A DNA stretch of 64,000 nt. Source: Delphinapterus leucas. Its lineage: Eukaryota > Chordata > Mammalia > Artiodactyla > Monodontidae. The stretch's first letter is position 1; each line of letters opens with the position of its first letter. The notes beneath the pieces are model-generated. The model ran no database searches, was not told where the DNA came from, and saw only the letters and a program-made list of their open reading frames with translations. This document shows positions 14,291-25,400 of this stretch, one piece after another. The DNA is taken from NCBI RefSeq assembly GCF_002288925.2, contig NW_022097999.1, forward strand, positions 15,908,654 through 15,972,653, written 5' to 3'. A program made the position numbers and the translations under genes.

Positions 14291-15771
14291 TAGGCGGGCG
14301 AAACTCAGGCTCCACAGTGAAATCCATAGACACGCAGCCTCGTTCGTAATTAAAGAAATTAATTAAAGAAATTAATTAAAGTTAAGCCCCATGCTTAACT
14401 TACAAAACTGTTTATAAAACTGACAAAAATGTAAACGTCTTAGTATAATCGGTATTCATGCGCGTGCAACATTCGTGAAAGGGAATTTGGCAGTTATCCA
14501 TTAAACGTAAAATGCAGGTAACTTTCCCCAACAATCCCTCTGTATGGAGTTTACCCTATGGATACTCTCAACGACGTTTATCAAAAATATTCATTACGGT
14601 ACTGTTTCTAATAATAGCGAAAACCCAGACACAACCAAAATAAACTATGGAAAATTTGATATTAATCAAAATAAATTATTAGAATGTAATAATGAGAGAA
14701 TGAATATGTATGTTGGTATTGAAAAATCTCAAAGACATGTTAATATGAAAACATGGTTTAAAACAATAGATGAGTATGATCCTTTTTATGTAATAAAATA
14801 TACATATATATGTATGCAGAAACAAGACAAAATATATATGTAGATGCTTGGATTCAGGCACTTATATATAACATTTTTTCGGAAATAATTCAAGAAGCAA
14901 TAAACAGTTTTAGAGGGATTAATTGTGGAGGTAGAAATGGGGGAGAAAAACTTTCATTTTGTTTCTGTATTATTTACATGATCTAGCCTCCTACATGCAC
15001 AGCAAAACCCCTGTCATAAGACAGTTAAGTGGAGTCTAAAAAATTCAATCAAAATGCACAGTGATGTTATTGAGAAGTTAATGAAATGACCCCACTGAGC
15101 CTATGCAGTTTACAGACAACGGCTGCAGAATCCAAATCCATCTGGTCTCAGCTGTACCTCAGCACCATCTGGTGGAAGTTGTCACTTAGAACTTAAATAT
15201 TCATAGGGATGATTCTAAGTCTAGAGACCCACTGGGGCTTCCAGCAGCAACAGTGATTCCAAGAATATTCTTGTGAGTTAATGCCTGCTTAACAAAGATC
15301 CAGAGAGATTGGGATGAGAATATTCTGGAGACAGGAAAACACATTCTGCTTCCCCACATCTAAGAGAGCATTTGCTCTGCTCTTCAAATCCACACACCCC
15401 CAAAAAAAATGATAAGAAATTTTAGCACACATACACCACATTTGAGAAACGGATAAGTGGAAAGCATTTTCACTTTCTTCTTTGTCTTTCTCTGTAAACA
15501 TTTTAAATGAATTATTTTTTCATTAAATGAGGACTTTCTGTGTTAAAGAACCGTGTTAGGCATAGCCTTTGAAGAACCTGCCTATCTTATTCACTTTTTA
15601 TAACCCTAAACATGCATAGTGCCTGGCACATAGGAAGTGCTCAATGAGTAGTTTTTGAATGAATAAAGGGTGCCCAGATGCTGGGAGGAGCTCAATAGAA
15701 AGAAAACAAATGCACAAGTAAGATTCACCAAAGCAGAGGATGGAGACTGGCATAGGAAAATGTATACAAAA
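14291..15771. other. Intergenic, EXT2 promoter side
   Basis: AT-rich DNA upstream of EXT2. A short tandem of AATTAAAGAAATT (about 14 bp, 2.5 copies) is at about 14347-14384. No gene seen. Confidence 0.6.
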
Positions 15772-15779
15772 TGCTACAG

Positions 15780-15882
15780 CAGGGGTCCCCAACCCCCGGG
15801 CCGGTACTGGTTGCCACCAGTCGGTAGAAAAACTGTCTTCCACAAAACCGGTCCCTGGTGCCAAAAAGGTTGGGGACCACTG
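15780..15882 (+). mobile_element. 103-bp hAT MITE with perfect 8-bp target duplication
   Basis: Terminal inverted repeats: it starts CAGGGGTCCCCAACCC and ends GGTTGGGGACCACTG. TGCTACAG occurs directly before (15772-15779) and after (15883-15890), the 8-bp duplication expected of hAT transposons. Much shorter than usual family members, so probably internally deleted. Confidence 0.9.
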
Positions 15883-16463
15883 TGCTACAGGGTTCAAGAC
15901 AGAAAGCGATCACATCCAACTGGAAAGATGTAGGAAGACCTCACACAAGAGTTGACACTTTTGCTGGTCCTGGAGGACAGTTAGGATTTTGACAAATAGA
16001 GGATGAAGAGGGCATTCCCTCAGAGAAAAAAAAGCATGAGCAAAGGCACAGATGTGAGAAAGAAGGAGAAGCAGTCAGAAAGAGCAAGTGTCTTTTAAAC
16101 CACCATGGTTCAAATGGTGGGGCTACATTTCTAGGGGTAGAAACCATGCAAGGAATTGGAGGTGAGAAAGTATAGAAGCTGTGATATTAGAAGTTATGTG
16201 ATGCTAAAGCAGCTGAGAGCGACTGCAGAGAAGAATGAGAAGGAAAACTGTGGGCCAGGACCTGAAGTCTCAGAAGGTAGAAAAGTACTTGTGGTCGGTG
16301 GTTAGAAGAGAGACTGTAGAAAGACATTTCATTACTTGCTCTGAAGGTACAGGAGAAAGCAAAGACCATGCAGAGTCCCGCATATCCAGTGGCCAGGAGA
16401 AGTGCAAGTGAGCGTTAAAAAGCGTGTGGTTTTCAAGGAAAGGGGCATCATCAGCCACTTTTT

Positions 16464-16680
16464 GTTTTTTTGTTTGTTTGTTTGTTTTGCGGTATGGGGG
16501 CCTCTCACTGTTGTGGCCTCTCCCGTTGCGGAGCACAGGCTCCGGACATGCAGGCTCAGCGGCCATGGCTCACAGGCCCAGCCGCTCCGCGGCACGTGGG
16601 AGTCTCCCGGACTGGGGCACGAACCCGTGTCCCCTGCATCGGCAGGCGGACTCTCAACCACTGCACCACCAGGGAAGCCC
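16464..16680 (-). mobile_element. CHR-family SINE (young type) with 15-bp target duplication
   Basis: Reverse copy with a T-rich TTTG tail repeat on the left. CATCAGCCACTTTTT flanks it at 16449-16463 and 16681-16695. Confidence 0.95.
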
Positions 16681-16699
16681 CATCAGCCACTTTTTTGAA

Positions 16700-18185
16700 A
16701 GAGAGTTTACAATGAAGAGCAATTGCTAGTGCGGAGATGAATGCCAGCTTTACCACTTCCTTTACACGATAGCAGTCTGTAAGTATGGAGAAAGGTACAT
16801 TCCCCAAGAAAAAAGACTCCGTGAAAGAATTGTTCTGTGGTATTTCACGTTGGGTCAGCTTATACGACACTGGCAGGCAGCCTGGGTGGACCAGAAAACA
16901 CCTATCAACACCAGAGCAAATATAATGAACACTCTCTCAAATGGATACTGAGCTCACAAAAGAAGTAAAGAAAATATACAAGGAGCCAAAAATGAAGGTG
17001 AAGTGAGAAAATTGAGTGTTGAAGGTACAGTTTGGGCATACAAGATGGGAAGATGTGGAGAAAACCATGTAAAGCTAGGCTATTGAGATGGACGACTGGA
17101 AAAATTTGCTCAACATCAGTAACAAACCAAAAAAAAACTTGTCTGTCTTGTCCAGAGAATGGGAAAAGAAGAGTCTCTGCTGAGAAGCTTTAATTTCAAG
17201 CTTCACAACAAGGTGGGATTTGAATGGATACTGCCAGCATGGTCCAGGAAGTTCCCCACCTAAAGAGTAACTTGAAGCAAAGGAAACATAAATCCCCTCT
17301 GGAGGGTCATGCCCTCAAGGCAAGCTGCCCAGGATTCTGACAAACATAAACTCACAATCTGGAATTACAAAGCGCATGAAGAATAAACCAGTCAGCAGAA
17401 ACTACAAACAGCAGAAATTTAACCTGCAGAAACTACAGATAACCGGATAATGAGAAATAGACATAAAATAAGTAAGTTTATGGTGCTCAAAGACTTACAA
17501 GATGGAACTGTAAATATTAGAAAGAAACAAGATGGGTTTTTTCCCCAAAGACGGAAGAGATTGAAAAAGTACTAAATATAAAAATTGAGATTAAAAATTC
17601 AATGCATAAGTTAAACCACAGATTAGATACAATTAATACACTGAGATATAGATCTGAATAAATTACCCAGAATGCAGATTCAAGCAAAAACAAGGAGATG
17701 GAATATAGGACAGGGAGGTTGAAAGAGAGGGAGAATACAGGAAGAAAACCCAGGATGTATCCAGAAACAGGGAACAGAGAAAATGCAGTAGAAGCAGTTT
17801 CCAAGGATACAGTCGCTAAGAATCTTCCATTATTGGACAGAGATGTTCACCGGTAATGGATGGACAATAAGACTAACAGTGGGCTTCTCAACAAAAACAA
17901 AAAACAGAAGTCATAAGATACTGGTAAAAGTGCCAAAAGAAGCTAGCAGTCAATTTCAATTGTATACCTAGTGAAACCATCCTTCAAGAATACGAAAGAA
18001 ACACATTTTCAGACAAACACTGATAGAAAGAATTTACCATCAGTAAACCCTAACAGAATTTCTTAAGAGATGTATTTCAGGAAAAAGAATATTAAAACCA
18101 GAAGAAAGTACTGAGATGAAGTAAAGAAGTAATGAAATGGATAAACTCATAGGTAAATCAAAACAAATACTGGCTGTATAAAACT
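16700..18185. other. Intergenic, A-rich, probable decayed L1-like DNA
   Basis: A-rich plus strand with no usable frame; 17850-18130 resembles L1/HAL1-type sequence. No gene seen. Confidence 0.4.
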
Positions 18186-18515
18186 ATAAAAATAAAAACA
18201 ACAAATTTGGAGATTAAAAACTAGCCATCACCCCCATGTTCACTGTGGCATTATTCACACTAGTCAAGATATGGAAACAACCTAAGTATCTATAGACAGA
18301 TGAATGGAATATTATTCAGCCATGAAAAGAAGGGAATCCTGCCATTTGTGACAACATGGGTGGACCTCGAGGGCATTCTGCTAAGTGAAATAAGAGAAAT
18401 ACAAACACCATATGATCTTTCTTATATGTGGAATCTAAAAAACAAAACAAACACACAAAAAACCTGGCTTATAGACACAGAGAAGAGAATGGTAGTTGCC
18501 AGAGATGGAAGAAAT
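18186..18515 (+). mobile_element. L1 3' end fragment
   Basis: Contains GAATATTATTCAGCCATGAA, CATGGGTGGACCTCGAGGGC and CTTATATGTGGAATCTAAAA, landmarks of the artiodactyl/cetacean L1 3' region. Confidence 0.85.
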
Positions 18516-19149
18516 GGGTGAAGGGGGTGAAAGGTAAAAAGAAAAAAAAAAATGGAAAGAATTTTGCAGCAAATACCCATATATCTACTGTCTATATTAT
18601 GCAATTAATATTTTACAGTATTGTCACATGTCTGTCTATCCATTTGCTGATCCATCATTTTTTTTGCTACATTTCAAAATAAGTTGCAGATATCAGCAGT
18701 TACATCTGAATATTTTATTGAATGCATATCATTAACTGGAGATCAATATTTTGCAGTTCCTTTTTTCTTATGAGATAAAATTTATGTACAATAAGATGCA
18801 CATATTTTGTACTTTTTCTTTAAATTAGGGAATAACAGTAGCTTTGGCAGGTGAGGGGGGAAAAGTAATGGCAGAAGAAAGGAGCAAAAAATGATGATTT
18901 TCCCTTTATACAAAAATTATAGGTCCCATGTACTCATATAAACACCTAAAGAAAAAAAATTAACAAATTAGAAAACAAAAATACAATAGAATTAACAAAA
19001 GTAATAGTTCATTGTGAAAAACTAGTAAAATTGATAAAACCAATACAAGACTGTTCATGACAAAAACAAAAGCAGAGAGAGCAAAAGTTACCACTATTAG
19101 GAGTGAAAAGGGGATATTACTACATAGAGAGAAAAGAATGTAGTACTGA

Positions 19150-19465
19150 TACATGTAAATGTAAATGAACCCTAAAACATGAAGCTGAGCAAAATAACCC
19201 AGACACAAAAGGGAACAGCTATATGATTCCTTTGGGAAACTTTATGCATGGAGCTAGAAATCAGAGTGGTGGCTGCCTGTAGGAGATTGGGAGACTTACA
19301 TAAGAGCTTGAAGGAACTTTCTGCAGTAATAGAACTGTTCCACATCATGACGGGGATAGGATATTAGTTACACAGATGTATGTATATATGTCAAGGACAT
19401 TGAATCTTACAGTTAAGACCTGCCCAATTCACTGTAGGTAAACTTTACTTCAGTTTTTAAAAATT
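19150..19465 (+). mobile_element. Old L1M-type 3' end
   Basis: AGAGTGGTGGCTGCCTGTAG and GGGATAGGATATTAGTTACA resemble the conserved L1M 3' tail. Diverged. Confidence 0.6.
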
Positions 19466-19499
19466 AATTGAATGCAGTGTTTTAGCAGAAGCTCAAAAG

Positions 19500-21220
19500 A
19501 CATCTGAGACCAGTACTAGACCTAGATGGTATCTGTAACTCTCCTAGGTACTTTCTCTAAATAGAATTTTTAAGTTTATTTCTTTTTTTACTGTATACAG
19601 CTTTCATGTGGTTTTAAAAACAAAAAGCATTAAAACAAACCCAGGAGAACCATTAAAGTGAAAGAAAGAGTAAAAATTCTCACTTCTGTCCTTGTTTCCC
19701 ATCCTCCCAGTTTCCCTACCCCATAGGCAACTACTATTCTCAGTTTCTTTTGAACTCTTTTTCAGACTCTTTATGGGAAAACAATGCCCTAAATTTTGAC
19801 ATAGGGTGATGGAGTCTGAGAAAACATGGTGTCAAACATTAAATATCCTGTTGAGAGTCTTGAAGCCTTAGAACTATTGTTAGAAATATTCACATCAGAA
19901 CTGGAGGTTCTATTTGACCAGGTCTTCGACCAAACTGGGGTTGTCATGACTTTTCAAAGCACAATTTCCAGAGGAAGAAAAAAACAACTACAACAAAGAG
20001 GCATTAACTAAAATACTAGTCAACAATATGGCAGGAGATGAAAATAAAGGAGTGAGAGTTAAGTGTTCTAAGGTCATTTCCATGTTCAGGAGGAGAATAA
20101 AGAAAATGATAAAGTGAATGTTAATAAATGAAGAGTATCTGGCAAAATAAATACTCATTTCCAGACATACAAAGAACTACTACAAATCTGAGGCTTAAAC
20201 AAATATTTTTTAAATGAATGAAATAAAATGAAAAGGAGGCAACAGAAAAACATACTCTCTTTTCTGTGTCTGGAAGTGGTTGGTGAGGAGGTGATGTTTG
20301 GAGCTTCTGTAGCCATATTGAGACAATGAGGAAATAAGCTTGAAGGGGAAAAGCCAACCCACTAAGGATGGCAGAGTGGACAGATGAATAGAACCTGGGT
20401 TCCCCTGGATGGGCAGAAGATTGAGGTAAGGCCTGCTGGCCTCCTATGGCAGGAGAGAAATGAATGCTGAGGAAGAAAGGGTGTCTATCCTGCTAATACC
20501 CTGTAGGTGTCTACTACAAGGACCATGTAACCTGGAGCTGCCTGGAAGCCATCTTGCCACCATCTGAATGGAGCATGTCTGAAAATGAAGCCACACAGAG
20601 GAAAGAGAAGAAAAGAGAAGGAGAGAACACAAAATCTGATGGCTGTAGTAACTGGCAGAGCAGAAAGGTGAGCAGAGAAGATGTGAGGTGGGTGTAGGAT
20701 ATGTCCAGTCCATGCTCCAGAAAGGGAGACATATGGAACACAGCCATTCAGCAGAGCACAAGCCAGCTCTACTCAAACCAATGAGCTCAGTTCAGATCCA
20801 GATTCCTAGTTTAGTCAGCCTCTGCTAGGAAACCTGCTTGGATTCCCTCTAAGGGAGAGCTAGGAGTCATCCTTCTGAAAATTCTAAATGGAATTCATCA
20901 CGTGGGTCCTTCACAGGGGACCCTCAACAACAGTGGCAGCGTCACAACAGAGGTCTCTGGAGAGGACGTGTAGGGCCGTCAACGTGGCCATTCTGTTCTG
21001 ACCTCCTGAAAAGCGGCAGGCATCCCAGTACAGCAAATCCTGGCATCAACGTATCCTGGAAGTGGGAGTAGAAACGAGTGCTACTTAGCCAACGATGTTG
21101 AAAAATAATGGAAGGTGAAACGATGACAGCATGAAGCCTGGTTCTCAGGACTGGAAAAGTCAAAGAATCCTTCGGGACTGTGGTTTGGCGGAGTGGAAAG
21201 ATTGTGAACCAAACCAACCT
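19500..21220. other. Intergenic, no gene recognised
   Basis: About 1.7 kb between EXT2 and ACCS with only short open frames lacking splice context or familiar domains. Confidence 0.5.
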
Positions 21221-21224
21221 GAAC

Positions 21225-21405
21225 TTGAATCCTGGCCCTGACACTTTTTAGCTATGTAACTTCAGAAACATCATTTCATCTGTTTGAGACTCAGTTTCCT
21301 CATCTCTAAAATGAGGGCTAATATTGCCAGCTTCCCACGGTGGTTAGAGTTAGAAACGATGCATGTAAATTACCTAGCACAGTGTCCGGCACGTACAAGG
21401 TATTC
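21225..21405 (+). mobile_element. MIR SINE
   Basis: Forward MIR landmarks: CAGTTTCCTCATCTCTAAAA and CCTAGCACAGTGTCCGGCAC. Confidence 0.7.
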
Positions 21406-22194
21406 AAGAAAAGACAGGGAGGAAGGAGGAATGAATGAAAGGCAGAAAGAGGAAGACAAATCCTAAGCCATAGAGCATGGTTTATAGAAAGTAAACGCTG
21501 ATTTCACCAACATGCTCTAAACAGAAGAACAGAGGAAGATAGCTTTTCCAAACAGCAGTGTCGGCACCTGAGAAGGGTCCTCAGCCCACAGCTTTAAGGC
21601 TGGTTCAGAAAGCTCCTTGGAGCTCTGAACTAAAGCACCCCTGGGGAAGGGGTGAGCGGCCCTTTGATGCTTAAGGTGGAAAGGCCAGCCTGGGTCAGAG
21701 CTTGTCCCCATAGCAGCCTCCGTTCAGGGCCCCATCATCTCCCAGCACAGTCACGGCTAGGTCGCTCTGGTTCAAGACCAGCAGTAAAGGCAGTTCCTTC
21801 CCAGGAAGAAGAGTATCCTGGAGATAGAGTCGCCCCTCCTGACTCCCGCCGGGGACCCGTTCACCTCGGCCCACGCGGGGGCTGGTCCCATGTCCCAGGT
21901 CCCAGGTGTGCTGTAGGCCCACACATCCTATGTGCAGGGAGAGTAATCTGAACATACAGAATTAATTCCTTTCTCCTTGTAGAAATCATCACTCTTCTTT
22001 CTTTTGGGGGCAAACGCTCTCTTAACGTGTGTTGCTCCTTTGACTTGTTTCCCTGGCAACAAAGACAGAATAATGCAGGCAGCAACAAAAGCGGGTACAG
22101 GTAGTTTGTTTTCATGTCCTGGGGGGCTGAGGGCTGTGGGGAGGAGCAGTCACGACTCCCCCTGTTCCGTAAATGACTCACAGCAGAGGCTTCT

Positions 22195-22424
22195 AGTTTT
22201 TTTCCCGGTTTTGTTTAATAGCCAGGGAGGGGAATGGACCACGACTTAAGGCGTGTCTCGCTGCCACCGGGAGAGCAAGGAGCAGTTCTTCTTCAAGGGC
22301 AAGGCCAAGAAGGGTATCTGCCTGCCAAATGGCTCATCCACCATCAGTCTTCACAGGGGCTGCCAGGCCCTGTGGCCACAAGACAGCGACCAGCTCACCT
22401 GTGCGGACCCCTCGGCTCCTAGGT
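22195..22424 (-). terminator. ACCS: ACCS 3'UTR with candidate poly(A) signal
   Basis: An ATTAAA variant signal reads on the minus strand at 22214-22219, about 200 bp past the stop. The actual cleavage site cannot be seen. Confidence 0.4.
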
Positions 22425-22492
22425 CTAGCAGGAAGGGGCGTCTTCTGCCACCTGGGATTTGCCCTCAAGCACCCGCCGGACCCTCTGCATCC
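22425..22492 (-). CDS. ACCS: ACCS exon 15 (last coding part, stop TAG)
   Basis: 68 coding bp ending KSQVAEDAPSC then TAG at 22425-22427; acceptor ATCCCAG. The tail is about ten residues shorter than the human protein as I remember it (501 aa). Confidence 0.88.
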
Positions 22493-25400
22493 CTGGGATG
22501 TGAGAAGGGGAAGTGAGGGTCAGCACGGATGCTGGGTGGGTGGGGACGAGCAAGCTCTGGCTGCTGGGGCCACAGGTGAGGCCAGAAGAGGGAGGGCAGA
22601 ATGAAGGACGCAGTTAGGAGGTGGACCGCTTACCCAGGCGAAGCCGGTGGGTCTTGTCAGAGAAAACCAAGCGGAACCAGCCAGGCTCTTTGCACTCGAA
22701 GGCTTGGCCAAAGGACAGCAGCACCTTGTTATCCAAAAAGCGGCGCCAGAGCAGCTTCTCCTCCTCAAAGGTGGCCGCGGGCAGGTACTGGGAGGGTGAA
22801 AGGCACTCAGGATGCAGAATGAGAGCCCCTGCCCTTGCCTGCTGGAGGGAGCTTTAACACTGCCCCCACCACCTGCATTTCCACCTGCATTACCTTCCTC
22901 AAGTCGACCCAGATGAAGAAGCCGGCCCCACGGCTCACGAAGGGGATCCCCAGGGCCCGGAGCTCTTCCGAGACATAGGTGTGAGCAGCCTTGAGCCGGG
23001 CGTGGTTTTCCGGCAGGTACACTTGGTTGATCCAGTCTGTTTGGGTGAAAGAGAAGCCAGAAGATAAACCTCGCCGTCAACCCTCCGCTCTGGCCTGAGA
23101 GTCTAAATGCTGAAAAGAAAAAGGCCATGAGCTGCCAAAGCTGGGTGAGCCCCTCCTGTAGCTGGTTGGGGGCAATGGGAATATTCAGTGAAAAGCACCT
23201 TAAATCCAGATCCTTGGCCCTGAGGGCTTCAGGGCCTGCATGACGTTCTCAGGAGCCCAGACACAAAGTCCCTCAGGACTCAGACCCTCACCAGAGGTGT
23301 ACCCACTTACATAGTGACACTTCTGAGTCACCCAGGTGGAAGCTCAGATCACAGTGTGGCCACTGACTAGGCGTGAGGCCTTGGGCAACTTCACCTCCTT
23401 GATCCCCATTGTTTTAACTGACCTTGGTTTTCAGTGTCCAGTTCGATGAATTTTAACACATGCATAGATTTGTGTAACCCCCATGACAGGCAGGATACTG
23501 AATGGTTCCCTCACCCCGAAGAACACCCTTGTGCTATCTGTTTGAAGTCACAACACCCCCTTCCCTGCAATCGCTGGTCTGTTCTCCATCACTGTAGTTT
23601 TGCCTTTTCCAGAATTTCACATAAGTAGAATCATACAGTAATGTAATCTTTTGAGACTGGTTTCCTTCACTCAGCACAATGCCTCTGAGATGGGTCTGTG
23701 TCCTCATGGCTTTTATTGCAGTGTAGTATTCCAGTGTGTGGGTGAACCACAGTCTGTTTCTCCATTCATTTGTGGAAGGACATTTGGGTTGTTTCCAGTT
23801 TGGGGTGATTATGAATAAAGCAGCTATAAACATTCACGGAGAGGTTTTTGTGTGACCATAAGGGCAAATATCTAGGAGTAGGATTTCTGGGCCATTTGGT
23901 AAGTGTGTGTTGAATTTTATAAGCAACTGCTCAGTTGTTTTCCAAAGTGGCTGTTCCATCTTAACATTCCCACTGGCAGTGTGAGAGTTCCAGCTGCTCT
24001 ACATCCTCAGGAACACATGATACTATCGCGATCTTTTAAAATTTAGCTATTATAGCAGGTGTGTAGTACCCGGTCCTGATTTTCCTCATCTATAAAATAA
24101 TGGGGAAAATGCAGAAACACCTGCTTCCTAGGATTCTGGGGAGGGACAAATGAGATTGAGAGCATCTTGCGGGGCTCAATGAATGGTGGCAATTACAGGT
24201 AACCTTTGCTATCTAAACTCAGTATCTGAACCCAGGAACAGAATAGACCTGCACAGAAAGAGACACTTCCATTGTAACAATCTTCCCTTAGTAGCTTCTG
24301 CTCCTTTTCAAGTGCTCACAGCTAATAATAATGAGTTCATACTAAGTGCCTATTGTATGCCCGGTGCTATCCTAATTGAATGACAAATTACACCAACCCT
24401 ACAAGACAGGTACCATTATGATTCCTGTTTTGCAGAAGAGGAAAATGAGGCTCAGGGAGGTGAAGGAATAGACCACATAGCCGGGACGTGACCGAGTAGG
24501 ATATGAACGTAGTTTGGGCTCAGAGCTGGCACTCTCAAACACCACCCTAAATTCATCTCATGGGAGAAGCACCCATGACCCCTGGCCAGTCCCAGTCTAA
24601 CTACAACCCTCCCCCATCCTCAGGTGGCCAGGCCCAGGCAGTCACCACGGTCCCGGAGCAGCTGTGCCATCTGATACTGGACCAAGCCACTGAGGCCGTG
24701 ATAGCGGCAGAGGGAGGATACCGCAGTGGCCACGTCCTGGTTTTCTGTGTACAGCGTGCCAAAGCGGAGCCCAGACATCCCGAAGTCCTGAAGGAGAAAG
24801 GCACTGTGGGAGGTAGCCATCCCTCCCAGAGGAAGCCGGTTCCACCCACCTCTCTGCCCTCTCACCTCCCCCTGACACCCCCAAGGCCAGCCAGGAACCC
24901 ACCTTGCTGGTCGCCCACATCACGTGGGTCCTCTGGGGGTCAGGCAGCCTGCGGAGAGCACAGGGTGGGAACAGAGGCAACGCAGACCCGTCGGAGTTCA
25001 CATGTTTGGTTGCACAAATGAGGAGACAGATGAGTCTGGTTTCATCTCTTGAATCACCAATTCCTACACATCCTTTAGAGCAGGGGTCAGCCAGCTACAG
25101 CCTGCTGCCTGTTCTTGTAAACGAACCTCTAAGGGGCACAGCCACGCTCTCCCACCTGCGTACTGCCCATGGCTGATTTTTTTTTTTTTTTTTTTTTTTG
25201 CAGTACGCGGGCCTCTCACTGTTGTGGCCTCTCCCGTTGCGGAGCAACAGGCTCCGGACGCGCAGGCTCAGCGGCTGTGGCTCACGGGCACAGCCACTCC
25301 GCGGCATGTGGGATCTTCCCGGACCGGGGCACGAACCCGTGTCCCCTGCATCGGCAGGCGGACTCTCAACCACTGCGCCACCAGGGAAGCCCCCATGGCT

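Noticed and set aside
14544..14843. 99-codon AT-rich open frame upstream of EXT2
   Set aside because: Low complexity, no homology recognised and no splice sites.
22520..23128. 202-codon minus-strand frame
   Set aside because: It runs through ACCS exons 14 and 13 and the intron between them in a frame that does not encode the ACCS protein; spliced exons explain the region.
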